From: JAGOTP01 sp964582475
Lineage (GTDB): Bacteria; Patescibacteriota; Patescibacteriia; 2-12-FULL-60-25
DNA: 64,000 nucleotides
NCBI GenBank assembly: GCA_964582475.1
Contig: CAZOQS010000001.1
Span: forward strand, 124,001-188,000
Direction: 5' to 3'
This document shows, piece after piece, positions 24,668 through 33,444 of the stretch (positions are counted from its first letter, which is position 1; each line of letters begins with the position of its first letter). The notes below the pieces were generated by a model that made no database searches, was not told where the DNA came from, and saw nothing but the letters and a program-made list of their open reading frames with translations. The translations under genes were made by a program, and so were the position numbers.

Positions 24668-25981
24668 ATGAATCTCAAACCATCCGCACGGATCATTGCG
24701 CATATCGACATGAACTCGTTTTTTGCGACGGTGGAGCAGCAGGCGAATCCTCAACTCCGTGGCCGGCCGCTTGGGGTCTGTGCCTACCTGCATGAACGTG
24801 GGTGCATCATTGCAGCTTCGGTGGAGGCGAAACAGCGGGGGATGAAAGTGGGGATGCGGGTCGAAGATGCACGGGAAAAGGTGCCTGAGGCGGTCTTCAT
24901 CCAGAATGAGCCAGCAAAATATCGTTCGGTGATTGCTCGTGTGTTCGCGATGCTGCGTCAGATTTCTGACCACGTGGAATATTATTCGATTGATGAAGCG
25001 TTTGTGGATCTCACAGGCTTTTGTCGCGATACGGCCGAAGCCGCCTGGATGCTTTCCAGGATTCAGTGGAGGATCCAGACGGAAATTGGGGAATGGTTAA
25101 AGTGTTCGGTTGGCATTGCGCCGAATAGGCGTTTGGCGAAGCTCGCGTCAGAGCTCAAAAAACCAAATGGGTTAGTTGTGTTTGCTCCGGCTACGATGGA
25201 TGAAACGTTCGTAAATTTGCGTGTGGATGCACTGTGCGGAATTGGGAGGCGGCTGCGCCGGCGATTGAACAAGGCGGGGATGTATACGCTCCTTGATGTA
25301 AAACGCTCGCCACCGCTTGAACTCATCCGTCTTTTTGGCAAGAACGGATTCTTCTTATGGGCAGCGCTGTCTGGGCTTGAAGTGGACGCGGGTTTTGGGG
25401 ATGGTCATGAAGATCCAAAATCGGTTGGGCATTCCTATTGTGTTCCGCGGCAGGTGAATGAGAAGGGGCTTGTTTTCCCCGTATTTTTGCGTTTGCTTGA
25501 GCGCGCGGCACGAAGGATGCGAGCGCTTCAGAAAAGTGCTTCTGGGATGAGCGTCACGGTTGGAGTTCGGAAGAAAGACGAGGAGGATGAAATCCATGGT
25601 TGGGGATTTCCCTTTCAGTTCACACGTTCACTTACGCACGTCTTCCACGAACCATCCGATGACTCATTCACGCTCATTCATCACGGAACCGAGCTTTTGC
25701 ATCGTTTATGGTCGCTCGATGAAGAGGTCTCTTTTTTGGCTGTAACCTTTTGGGGGCTTGTCACTCCGGGGGATCAATTGCGTTTTGACGGTTCCTCACT
25801 TCTGACCTCGATCGATACGGGCGCTCCCTGGAAACGCGTATCGCATGCGATGGATCGGATCCGTGATCGCTACGGAGAAGGAGCGATTCTGTTCGGATCG
25901 ATGGTACAGCTCGGCGATGAGGCGCCGGATCGAATCGGCTTCCGCAAGACGGTGGGCGTCGACGTCGTGGAACAAGGATAA
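24668..25981 (+). CDS. dinB: Y-family DNA polymerase (DinB/Pol IV type)
   Basis: The 437-residue translesion polymerase has its catalytic site in IIAHIDMNSFFATVEQQ (first Asp) and YYSIDEAFVDLTG (Asp-Glu). It also has the palm element CSVGIAPNRRLAKLASELKKPNGL, the helix-hairpin-helix VDALCGIGRRLRRRLNKAGM and a little-finger domain. The extra 70 or so C-terminal residues are beyond the usual 350-360. It follows the small DUF6504-like gene after an 84-base structured spacer. No clear LexA box was found. Confidence 0.95.
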   Translation: MNLKPSARIIAHIDMNSFFATVEQQANPQLRGRPLGVCAYLHERGCIIAASVEAKQRGMKVGMRVEDAREKVPEAVFIQNEPAKYRSVIARVFAMLRQISDHVEYYSIDEAFVDLTGFCRDTAEAAWMLSRIQWRIQTEIGEWLKCSVGIAPNRRLAKLASELKKPNGLVVFAPATMDETFVNLRVDALCGIGRRLRRRLNKAGMYTLLDVKRSPPLELIRLFGKNGFFLWAALSGLEVDAGFGDGHEDPKSVGHSYCVPRQVNEKGLVFPVFLRLLERAARRMRALQKSASGMSVTVGVRKKDEEDEIHGWGFPFQFTRSLTHVFHEPSDDSFTLIHHGTELLHRLWSLDEEVSFLAVTFWGLVTPGDQLRFDGSSLLTSIDTGAPWKRVSHAMDRIRDRYGEGAILFGSMVQLGDEAPDRIGFRKTVGVDVVEQG

Positions 25982-26036
25982 GCGCTTCAAGGTTGTCTTC
26001 AATTCACTCTTCCTCCAAACTAGAGGCGATCTCTGT

Positions 26037-27413
26037 ATGCATCCAACCCAGCCACGTGAATTTGTTTTTTCTCGGTACACGCTTGATCGCGAACGTGGCG
26101 AGGTTGTTTTTGAATACACCGTCCGTTTCGCGGAACGTCCAGAGGAGCGCTTCAAGGACGTGATGACATTGCCCGCGGAGGCGCAGGAAGGGCTCGCGAC
26201 GCTCCCGCAAGCCTTGATTGATCGTTGTCTGCAGTCACTCCACCTTGTGTTGGGAGTGAGCTACTGGAAAATGTATTGTCCCGCAAAAATGGTGCTCGAA
26301 GCGGGATATGCACTTGATGCAGAGCAGGCGGCGTTTTGGACAACGGTCTATACAAAAGGACTGGGCGAATTCTTTTATCGCCATCAGATCGATTTTCGTG
26401 GATTGATTCAGTTCCCTGCGACTGCAATACAGGCAGAGCCAGCGATTGCCTGTAAACGAACGGACCGAGTGCTTCTCCCGATTGGCGGTGGCAAGGACTC
26501 CATGGTCTCGGCTGATTTCTTAATGAGTGCGAACATGCCCTTTCGCCCTTTTGTCTATGGAGCTTCGAAGGTGCAAAAGGATGTCATGCGGTTTTTTACT
26601 GAACCTGAAATAGTTCTTCAAACGAAACTTGATCCGGAAATGATCGCCCCGTCTAAGGCGGGCGCAGCCTACAACGGTCATGTCCCGATTACGACGGTCT
26701 GGAGTTTTGGAGCGATGTTTGTCGCCGTTCTGTGTGATTACGCGTGGGTTGCCTTTTCAAATGAGTCGAGTGCAAGTGAAGGAAATATCGACTATCTAGG
26801 CATGGAAATTAACCACCAGTGGTCAAAGTCCGTGGAGGCGGAGAAGCTGGTTCGAGACTATATCCATACGTTCATAACGCCAGGTGTTACAACGTTTTCT
26901 TTGCTTCGTCCCTTGCACGAACTTGCGATCGCAAAGCTCTTTGCACGTTCGTCGCAGTACCTTGGACATGTTTCAAGCTGTAACCGCAACTTCGTCGTGA
27001 GCAAGGAACAGCCAGAGCGTGCAGGAAAAGCCTATTGGTGCGGGATGTGTCCCAAGTGCGCGTTTGTGTTCGCACTGCTTGCGCCTTATATTCCAAAAGA
27101 ACAATTAGTTGAGACAATCGGAAAAAATCTGTTCGCGGATCCAGCGCTCACAGATCTGTATCGTGAACTCTTGGGCGTGAAGGGGATTAAGCCATTCGAA
27201 TGTGTGGGGACGCCGGAGGAAACACGTTTAGCATTTCACTTAGCACAGGCATCAGGAGCGTATACCGGAGAGCCGATCATGAAACTCTTTGAAGATGAGG
27301 TAGCGCCACTTGTCTCCGATTGGGCTGCACTTGAGAAAGACATCCTGACACCGAACGCAGAGGCGATCGCAGCGCTCCCAACACCCTTCCAAAAGATCTA
27401 CCACACTCTATGA
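26037..27413 (+). CDS. murL: MurL-like UDP-MurNAc-L-Ala-L-Glu epimerase
   Basis: About 458 residues. It shows the family's ATP-binding loop VLLPIGGGKDSMVSADFL (SGGxDS-like), AFSNESSASEGNIDYLGMEINHQW, the region SSQYLGHVSSCNRNF and a CGMCPKCAFVFALL Cys motif. In Xanthomonas MurL epimerises the terminal L-Glu of UDP-MurNAc-L-Ala-L-Glu to D-Glu after MurD2 has added L-Glu, bypassing glutamate racemase. Here murD overlaps its last four bases (ATGA), the same pairing. The start at 26037 gives the usual N-terminus; the longer frame overlaps dinB. Confidence 0.88.
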   Translation: MHPTQPREFVFSRYTLDRERGEVVFEYTVRFAERPEERFKDVMTLPAEAQEGLATLPQALIDRCLQSLHLVLGVSYWKMYCPAKMVLEAGYALDAEQAAFWTTVYTKGLGEFFYRHQIDFRGLIQFPATAIQAEPAIACKRTDRVLLPIGGGKDSMVSADFLMSANMPFRPFVYGASKVQKDVMRFFTEPEIVLQTKLDPEMIAPSKAGAAYNGHVPITTVWSFGAMFVAVLCDYAWVAFSNESSASEGNIDYLGMEINHQWSKSVEAEKLVRDYIHTFITPGVTTFSLLRPLHELAIAKLFARSSQYLGHVSSCNRNFVVSKEQPERAGKAYWCGMCPKCAFVFALLAPYIPKEQLVETIGKNLFADPALTDLYRELLGVKGIKPFECVGTPEETRLAFHLAQASGAYTGEPIMKLFEDEVAPLVSDWAALEKDILTPNAEAIAALPTPFQKIYHTL

Positions 27414-28642
27414 CCATCGCTGAGCTACAAGCAAAGAAAAAAATCGTCCTTCTCGGATATGGGAAGGAGGGGCAAGCGACTGAGCGCTTTTTGCAGAAAC
27501 ACGCGCCTCAGGCGGAGATCATCATCGCGGATCAAGCACGGGACGTGGACTATCTCGCATTGCAAACAACGGGTGATCTTGTAATCAAAACGCCAGGCAT
27601 TTCCAAGCGTTTTGTGACCGTTCCGTATACGACGGCCACGAATCTTTTTTTTGCTAACGTCAAAAAGCCCATCGTGGGTGTGACGGGTTCAAAGGGAAAG
27701 AGTACGACCTCGTCTTTGATTGCCGCAATGCTGCAAGCGGGCGGGAAGCGCACGCGTCTCGTAGGAAACATCGGAGCACCAGCTCTCGACGTTGCAGACG
27801 AAGATGGCCAGGTGGATGTCTACGTGATGGAGCTGTCCAGTTACCAACTCGATGATCTCGAGCGTGGGCCTGAGGTCGCCGTCTTTACGAGCTTCTTTCC
27901 AGAGCATTTGGATTATCATGGATCACTCGAAGCCTATTTTGAAGCCAAGGCGAACATTGTGCGGAAAGGGGATACAAAGCAGGTCTTCATCTACAACGCG
28001 CATTATCCAGAATTACAGGAACTCGTCAGAGAGGCGCCCGGAACAGCAATTCCGTTTGCAGACAGCATTCCTTTCTCACTCGAAGGGCTACGCTTACGTG
28101 GAGCGCACAACGTGCAAAATGTGTATGGCGCCTGGACGGCGGCTCAGCAATTCGGCGTTACACCCGAACAGGCAGAGCAGGCGATCCAAGCCTTCCAACC
28201 GCTCCCTCACCGATTAACTGATGTCGGTACATTCCGTGGAATCACCTTTATCGATGACGCGATTGCGTCTGCGCCTGAGGCGGCGATTCAGGCACTCCAG
28301 GCGGTACCACGTGTAGAGACGCTATTTCTAGGAGGGACGGACCGTGGCTACGTCTTCGACGAACTTGCAAAGATGATCGACGCCTCCGGTGTAAGGAATA
28401 TCGTATTATTTCCTGATACGGGTGCCAACATAAAAGCCGCCCTCGAGCGGCATTCACGACGAGCCTTTGCCTTTTGTGAAACGGAGTCGATGGAAGAAGC
28501 GGTGCGCTTCGCCTATCAACACACCTCCGCTGGCATGACGTGTTTGTTATCAACTGCTTCGCCTAGCTATCGACTTTGGAAAAACTTTGAACACAAGGGG
28601 GAGGAGTTTACGAAGTGGGTGAAAGAGCTGGGGAAAGAGTAG
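27410..28642 (+). CDS. murD: MurD-type ligase, probably L-Glu-adding MurD2
   Basis: The 410-residue Mur ligase has an N-terminal Rossmann part (KIVLLGYGKEGQATERFL), the P-loop GVTGSKGKSTTSSLIAAML, the Mg/ATP region ELSSYQLDDL, FFPEHLDYHGSLEAYFEAK and HRLTDVGTFRGITFIDDAIA. Classical MurD has NDSKATN at the last site, and the replacement DDAIASAPEA together with coupling to murL suggests the MurD2 type that ligates L-Glu. It acts in the cytoplasm on UDP-MurNAc-L-Ala. It is slightly short for MurD (430-450). Confidence 0.9.
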   Translation: MTIAELQAKKKIVLLGYGKEGQATERFLQKHAPQAEIIIADQARDVDYLALQTTGDLVIKTPGISKRFVTVPYTTATNLFFANVKKPIVGVTGSKGKSTTSSLIAAMLQAGGKRTRLVGNIGAPALDVADEDGQVDVYVMELSSYQLDDLERGPEVAVFTSFFPEHLDYHGSLEAYFEAKANIVRKGDTKQVFIYNAHYPELQELVREAPGTAIPFADSIPFSLEGLRLRGAHNVQNVYGAWTAAQQFGVTPEQAEQAIQAFQPLPHRLTDVGTFRGITFIDDAIASAPEAAIQALQAVPRVETLFLGGTDRGYVFDELAKMIDASGVRNIVLFPDTGANIKAALERHSRRAFAFCETESMEEAVRFAYQHTSAGMTCLLSTASPSYRLWKNFEHKGEEFTKWVKELGKE

Positions 28643-28744
28643 AGGCTTCTCAGGAGCCGCATCGTCGATTGCGTGAATCGGTGATCTGGTTCCTGGGCGC
28701 GCACGGTGAGTGCCGCGCGTACCCGAGGAGGTGAAGGTGCGAGT

Positions 28745-29164
28745 CTACGGTTCGGGCGACCCCGAGCGGTTCTTGAGCATCTCGCCCATCAGTCGGTTGT
28801 TCTCCCGGATGAGGGCGTTCTGATCCAGCGTCGCTTGAAGCAGGTTGGGCTCCCACCGCCAGCGGCGCCACTTGTACCGCACGTAGAAGAAGAGCAGGAC
28901 GGACAGGACGATCCCGGCCGCGATCGAGATCGCGACGTTCAGGCAGATGAGCTCCCACGCCCAGTGCCCGATGCCGCGGAGGTTGTTCACGACCACCCGC
29001 TCGCTCTGCTCGCGGGCGACGCGCTCCATCTCCGTGCGGAGCCTGAGGATCTGCGCCTCGTAGAGGCGGGTCAGGTCGGCGAGGCGCTCCTGATAGAAGC
29101 GCATGAGGCGCTCCAGGATTGTGGTGATGACCGGGGCCAGCTGTCGCATCAATTCTTCGAGCAT
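28745..29164 (-). CDS. GC-rich orphan gene, coiled-coil membrane protein
   Basis: About 139 residues from ATG 29164 (MLEELMRQLAPVITTILERL). A long amphipathic helix or coiled coil is followed by one or two membrane helices (LICLNVAISIAAGIVLSVLLF) and a basic segment (YVRYKWRRWRWEP). Third codon positions are mostly G/C. The frame continues upstream to 29272, but the -10 box at 29263-29268 lies there, so the early GTG is excluded. No clear Shine-Dalgarno precedes the ATG, unlike most of the other GC-rich genes. No family recognised. Confidence 0.6.
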   Translation of the reverse strand: MLEELMRQLAPVITTILERLMRFYQERLADLTRLYEAQILRLRTEMERVAREQSERVVVNNLRGIGHWAWELICLNVAISIAAGIVLSVLLFFYVRYKWRRWRWEPNLLQATLDQNALIRENNRLMGEMLKNRSGSPEP

Positions 29165-29262
29165 GATCTGAGCCTGTGCGTCCGGGGGAATGAGCAAAAT
29201 CGCTGTTCCGGTCGCCGCTCTAGGGCCAAGAATTAGCCACAGGGAGGCGTCCAGAACAGACA

Positions 29263-29291
29263 AGTCTAGCACAAATTAGCCAAAAAGTCAA
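29263..29291 (-). promoter_or_regulatory. promoter of the GC-rich gene at 28745
   Basis: On the minus strand TTGACT (29291-29286), exactly 17 bases, TAGACT (29268-29263). The spacer contains TTGGCTAATT, repeated in part in the leader, and resembles a half of the palindrome at 23002. Confidence 0.65.
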
Positions 29292-29315
29292 TAAAATAGG
29301 GCTTCTCTGGCTCCG

Positions 29316-29344
29316 TTGACTTCCTTCAAAAAACCCCGTATTCT
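29316..29344 (+). promoter_or_regulatory. tRNA-Thr promoter
   Basis: TTGACT (29316-29321), 17 bases, TATTCT (29339-29344). The tRNA begins 22 bases after the -10. Confidence 0.7.
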
Positions 29345-29366
29345 AGCCCTGCTTTACGTTATTCAT

Positions 29367-29442
29367 GCCGAAGTAGCTCAGCTGGTAGAGCAACGGTTTT
29401 GTAAACCGTAGGTCACCGGTTCAAACCCGGTCTTCGGCTCCA
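29367..29442 (+). tRNA. tRNA-Thr (TGT)
   Basis: Cloverleaf with acceptor GCCGAAG/CTTCGGC, D-arm AGCTCAGCTGGTAGAGC, anticodon stem ACGGT/ACCGT with loop TTTGTAA (anticodon TGT) and T-loop TTCAAAC. CCA is encoded. Confidence 0.97.
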
Positions 29443-29499
29443 TCGTGAGAAACTTGCCAAAAGCGGGTTTTACGCGTATTCTCCTCCCATCTCAAACGT

Positions 29500-29655
29500 A
29501 TGTCCCAAGACTTCCTCATCAAGTTGGCCTGCACGAATTGCCAGAAAACCAACTACCAGTCACACAAGAACAAGAAGACGATCAAAGCTCGTCTTGAATT
29601 GAATAAGTTCTGTTCGCACTGCAAAACGCATCAGGCGCACAAAGAAACGAAATAA
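29500..29655 (+). CDS. rpmG: 50S ribosomal protein L33
   Basis: 51 residues: MSQDFLIKLACTNCQKTNY through KFCSHCKTHQAHKETK. The two CxxC pairs make this a zinc-binding (C+) form of L33. It is a component of the large subunit near the E site. The gene is too short for the six-frame listing but unmistakable. It lies 57 bases after tRNA-Thr and ends in a strong terminator. The leader has no Shine-Dalgarno sequence. Confidence 0.95.
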   Translation: MSQDFLIKLACTNCQKTNYQSHKNKKTIKARLELNKFCSHCKTHQAHKETK

Positions 29656-29672
29656 TCGTTCGTTTGTCGGAT

Positions 29673-29694
29673 AAGGAGGGCTTCGGCCCTCCTT
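29673..29694 (+). terminator. terminator of rpmG
   Basis: AAGGAGGGC-TTCG-GCCCTCCTT tetraloop hairpin followed by a T-rich run. Confidence 0.9.
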
Positions 29695-29712
29695 TCTGTT
29701 ATGATGACCGTT

Positions 29713-31185
29713 ATGTCTCGCACAGAACCACTTCTTTCCGATCGAGAGCTGCTCCGCTATCTCCAATGCCCGCATTGGCTCTATTGGGAATTGTATGGAG
29801 ATCCGACGCTAAAGAAACCTGGGATGGAGGCGCGCGAAGAGTTGATGCAGGGAAAGTTGCTCAAAGAGAAAGCGATCGCTCGGAAGATGTATGGAAAGAT
29901 CTCTTCCGTCTCTGGAGCGAGCGACGAAGAGCGTACGAAAAAAACACGGCGCTTGATGAAGCGCGGAGCAACAGCGATTTACGGTGGCTGTTTGCAGCAT
30001 GAGCATATCGTTGGAAATCCGACATTACTCATTCGGAAAGAGCAGCCAAGTGTCTTCGGAGACTGGTCATATATTCCGGTACTGGTGAAGCGGAAACATG
30101 TTCTGCGGAAGGAAGATCATCTGCAGGTTGGTTGGCAGGGGCAACTGCTTTCGAAGATTCAGGAAGTGATGCCGACAGAGGGCTTTGTGCTTGGTCCGGA
30201 CGGAGAATTGCTCCCGAGCGATCCACGCGAGGCGGAAGTTGAAGTCCAGGAGATCATTCAAGAGCTTGAGCGTATTCAGGCGGGGGAATGTCCGGAGCCT
30301 ACGTTACGCAAAGCCTGTGTTGATATTTCGCCCTGGGGAGTGTGCTGTCTTGAGCTTGCGGAACGTACGCAAGATATCGCTTTGTTGTTTCAAGTGAATC
30401 GTCGACAGCGCGAGGCACTGCGTCAGATTGGGGTGCTGACCGTGGATCAGGCAGTCGCAATGGATCCGAGCCAGTTGTCCGGTCTTGATCCACGTCTTAC
30501 CTTGAAGAGCTTACAATCGATCCAGCGTCAGGCACGGAGTCTGACAGAGAACGCGATCATTGTCCGAGCCGTCTTCAAACCATCCCCGGTCACGCACCAA
30601 ATTCATTTTGATATTGAAAGTCATCCGCCAACGGATACGGACTATCTTTTTGGGTGTTTAGTACGTGATACGCAAGCAGGAAAAGAGAAATACGTATCTT
30701 TTGTCGCCAAGCGCCTGAGTGATGAAAAGCGACTGTGGAAAAAGTTCGTGACTTGGACAGAAACGTTGCCTGAGAGCTACGTGGTCTACCACTACTCGAT
30801 GTATGAACGTGAACGGATCGAGCTCATGGGGCATCGCTATCACACGGAGGAGCATACAGGCGTGAAACGCTTCTTGAATTCGATGATTGATCTCAATGAA
30901 GTGCTCAAAGATCACGCAGTCTTTCCATTGTATATCTACAGTCTTAAAAATATCGGAAAGCTGATTGGTGCGACCTGGGAGGGGGCGGTCTCGCATGGAG
31001 CGGATTCGGTTGGAGTCTATGAACGCTGGCTTACCAAGAAAGATTCTACAGATTTGCAGGCGCTGATTGCCTATAACGAAGAGGATACGCGTGCGACGGC
31101 TAAGCTACTCGATTGGCTCACGACCTATGCAGCCGAAGAAGCGATCTATCCTCGTCCGTTTCCGTGGGAGGCGAAAATCGGTTAA
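29713..31185 (+). CDS. TM0106-family RecB-like nuclease with RNase H-like domain
   Basis: About 490 residues. The N-terminal half is PD-(D/E)XK RecB-like (LLRYLQCPHWLYWELYGD; DWSYIPVLVKRKHVLRKEDH; QLLSKIQ). Next comes a helix-hairpin-helix-like stretch (LRQIGVLTVDQAVAMDPSQL). The C-terminal RNase H-like DEDD exonuclease shows HFDIESHP, VYHYSMYERERIELMG and AYNEEDTRATAKLLDWL. This is the TIGR03491 architecture, predicted nucleic-acid processing. A TATGAT box (29700-29705) ends 7 bases before ATG 29713, favouring this start over 29701. Confidence 0.85.
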   Translation: MSRTEPLLSDRELLRYLQCPHWLYWELYGDPTLKKPGMEAREELMQGKLLKEKAIARKMYGKISSVSGASDEERTKKTRRLMKRGATAIYGGCLQHEHIVGNPTLLIRKEQPSVFGDWSYIPVLVKRKHVLRKEDHLQVGWQGQLLSKIQEVMPTEGFVLGPDGELLPSDPREAEVEVQEIIQELERIQAGECPEPTLRKACVDISPWGVCCLELAERTQDIALLFQVNRRQREALRQIGVLTVDQAVAMDPSQLSGLDPRLTLKSLQSIQRQARSLTENAIIVRAVFKPSPVTHQIHFDIESHPPTDTDYLFGCLVRDTQAGKEKYVSFVAKRLSDEKRLWKKFVTWTETLPESYVVYHYSMYERERIELMGHRYHTEEHTGVKRFLNSMIDLNEVLKDHAVFPLYIYSLKNIGKLIGATWEGAVSHGADSVGVYERWLTKKDSTDLQALIAYNEEDTRATAKLLDWLTTYAAEEAIYPRPFPWEAKIG

Positions 31186-31200
31186 GCTGACCCTATCTCT

Positions 31201-32442
31201 ATGAAACGTCTCCTCTTCTCGGTGTTTGGGGTTCTGAGCTTGGCCTGGCTCGTAGGCGTTGTTCCGGTACAGGCGCAGACTACGACGAGCACCCTGCCCG
31301 ACATTGTCGCTACCTCTGGAACGACCTCTGTTATCTCGGTGACGAGTACACCTGCGACCGTCGATACGGGCGAAGGGGGACGCGATGGGCGGTATGAGCG
31401 AGCGATGGTGGAGGGGGTAAAGCGGAATGAGGAGCAGACGGTAAACGGCGGGCGTCAGGTGGAATCGTACACGGTTCGTTTCTTGTCAGGACCGCTCGAT
31501 GGGCAGACGCGAGATATTGTGAACGATGTTGGTTCAAATCCGTATGGCATTCAGCCACGACAGGGAGACAAGGTGGTGATCTTGATTCAATCTTCAGCTG
31601 ATGCGGGCCAGACGTTTTATATTGAAGGCTACGACCGCCGCTCTGCGATGATTTGGTTGGTCGTATTATTCGTTCTATCGCTTGTATTACTCGCGGGCTG
31701 GCAAGGACTAAAAGTGGCCGCTTCGATTCTCATTTCCATTGCGTTGATTGGCTACGTGTTGATTCCAGCCTTCTTGCGCGGAGTGAATCCGATTCCGATT
31801 GCGATTGTGCTGAGCGGGGTGTTCACGCTGGTCTCGAGTGGCTTTAGTATGGGTTGGAATCGGAAGACCTATGTGACCGCGATTGGGACAATGGGAGGTG
31901 CGCTCGTGGCGTATTTGATCTCTTGGATTTTTGCAGACTGGGCTCATCTGAATGGGCTTTCAACTGAAGAAGACCGATTGTTCTTTAATCAAAATCCAAG
32001 CTTGAATCCACGTGGGCTACTGTTCGCCGGAATTATCATCGCTTCGGCGGGTGTGGTGGAAGACGTAGCCGTGTCGATCGTGTCTGGGTTAGCAGAAGTG
32101 AAGCGCGCAAACCCACGTCTGGGATTCCAACAGCTCTTTAAAGCGGGGATGACGATCGGAAATGATCACATGAGCGCGCTCGCAAATACCTTGGTCTATG
32201 CGTATGTTGGAGGCTCGCTCTCAACCCTTCTGCTCTACTCGCAATTCGGCGGCTCGTGGCTGAAGTTTATCAACTTCGACAATGTGGTGGATGAGGTGAT
32301 CCGTTCTCTTTCAGGTACGATCGGACTGATCTTTACGGTTCCTATCAGTGCGTTGCTCACGGCCTGGTTTTTTCAGAAGCGGAACGTGTCACAGGAAGAG
32401 GTGGGAAGTAGCCACGGCGGACACGCGGGACATATTCACTAA
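31201..32442 (+). CDS. YibE/F-family membrane protein
   Basis: 413 residues. A signal peptide (LLFSVFGVLSLAWLVGVVPVQA) is followed by an extracytoplasmic beta domain (TVRFLSGPLDGQTRDI; RQGDKVVIL) and about seven membrane helices with YibE/F motifs (LLAGWQGLKVAASILISI, GVVEDVAVSIVSGLAEV, GNDHMSALANTLVYAYVGG). It ends in His-rich SHGGHAGHIH. Function is unproven; transport has been proposed for the family. It starts 15 bases after the TM0106-like gene and is probably co-transcribed. Confidence 0.88.
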   Translation: MKRLLFSVFGVLSLAWLVGVVPVQAQTTTSTLPDIVATSGTTSVISVTSTPATVDTGEGGRDGRYERAMVEGVKRNEEQTVNGGRQVESYTVRFLSGPLDGQTRDIVNDVGSNPYGIQPRQGDKVVILIQSSADAGQTFYIEGYDRRSAMIWLVVLFVLSLVLLAGWQGLKVAASILISIALIGYVLIPAFLRGVNPIPIAIVLSGVFTLVSSGFSMGWNRKTYVTAIGTMGGALVAYLISWIFADWAHLNGLSTEEDRLFFNQNPSLNPRGLLFAGIIIASAGVVEDVAVSIVSGLAEVKRANPRLGFQQLFKAGMTIGNDHMSALANTLVYAYVGGSLSTLLLYSQFGGSWLKFINFDNVVDEVIRSLSGTIGLIFTVPISALLTAWFFQKRNVSQEEVGSSHGGHAGHIH

Positions 32443-32451
32443 TACCTGCCT

Positions 32452-33444
32452 ATGGAATTCACTGACCCAGGGGATATTTTGTTGCTTGGTCTTGAGCTCA
32501 AGTCGCTGACAGGGCGAGTGTTAGTGATTGAGCCTGATTCTCCACTGGTGGGAGATACGCTGCGCGCCCAGGGATGTGAGGTGACGGAGTGGAGTTGGCT
32601 TTGGGCGGCGCGTGAGATTTGTCTGTGGCCGGATGAGGGGCTGTTTGATGGCGTCATTCTCCATCTTCCGACAAATCGTGAGCTTACGACGCTCGCGCTT
32701 GAAGTCGCTGCTTCGCGTCTTCAGTCTGGATCAACCATCTTGATCTACGGAGCGAATCAAGAGGGGATTAAGTCGGTTCAAGATCATCTCGCTCCCTGGT
32801 TCGAACAACCGGAGGTCGTGATTTATAAACATCGTGAACGAGTCATGTCGGCCGTTCGTACGTCGGTCACGGAAGCGCTGCGCCCGAACTTGAGTCAGTG
32901 GGAGAAAAAGGTGAAAGCAACGATCGGGAAGCGCTCTCTGACCTTTGCCTCTTATCCGGGCATGTTTGCGCACGGAATTATTGATGAGGGAACAAAGCTT
33001 CTCCTCAAACAGCTTCCAGACTGTGCACCGGGTGCCCGTGTCTTGGATATGGGATCTGGAACAGGTGTGCTCGCCCGAGCGATTCAGGAGCGAACCCCCA
33101 ACGTCTCGATTGACGCCGTCGATTTGAATGCCTTCGCAATTGAAGCGACGAAGAAAAATGTTCCAGGGGTGCACGCGATCTGGGGCAATAGTTGGGATGC
33201 GCTCCCAGCGGAGGCGAAATACGATCTCATCATCAGTAACCCACCGGTTCACCAAGGAGCGCGTCAGACAACGCAGCCGTTAGAGTATTTTATTTCAAAA
33301 GCCAAAACCCATCTGGCTTCAGATGGGTTGATGACGTTGGTCGTACAAGGGACGATCCCGGTGAAGAAATTTTTTGATCGAGCAAACCTCCGCTCCGCGC
33401 TGATGGCCGAAGACGCTACCTACCAGGTGTGGCAGGCTCGCTAG
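32452..33444 (+). CDS. RsmC-like class I SAM methyltransferase
   Basis: 330 residues in two Rossmann-like halves, as in RsmC/RlmG. The C-terminal half is active: motif I VLDMGSGTGVLARAIQE, an acidic VDLNAFAIEATKKN and the N-methyltransferase motif IISNPPVHQGA. RsmC makes m2G1207 in 16S rRNA; the exact target here is inferred. The 3' end overlaps the convergent lipoprotein gene by 29 bases. It starts 9 bases after YibE/F without a Shine-Dalgarno sequence. Confidence 0.85.
   Translation: MEFTDPGDILLLGLELKSLTGRVLVIEPDSPLVGDTLRAQGCEVTEWSWLWAAREICLWPDEGLFDGVILHLPTNRELTTLALEVAASRLQSGSTILIYGANQEGIKSVQDHLAPWFEQPEVVIYKHRERVMSAVRTSVTEALRPNLSQWEKKVKATIGKRSLTFASYPGMFAHGIIDEGTKLLLKQLPDCAPGARVLDMGSGTGVLARAIQERTPNVSIDAVDLNAFAIEATKKNVPGVHAIWGNSWDALPAEAKYDLIISNPPVHQGARQTTQPLEYFISKAKTHLASDGLMTLVVQGTIPVKKFFDRANLRSALMAEDATYQVWQAR

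Noticed and set aside
31201..33444. YibE/F plus RsmC-like genes as a functional operon with the TM0106 nuclease
   Set aside because: The spacings (15 and 9 bases) support co-transcription, but nothing links the functions, so no system is claimed.
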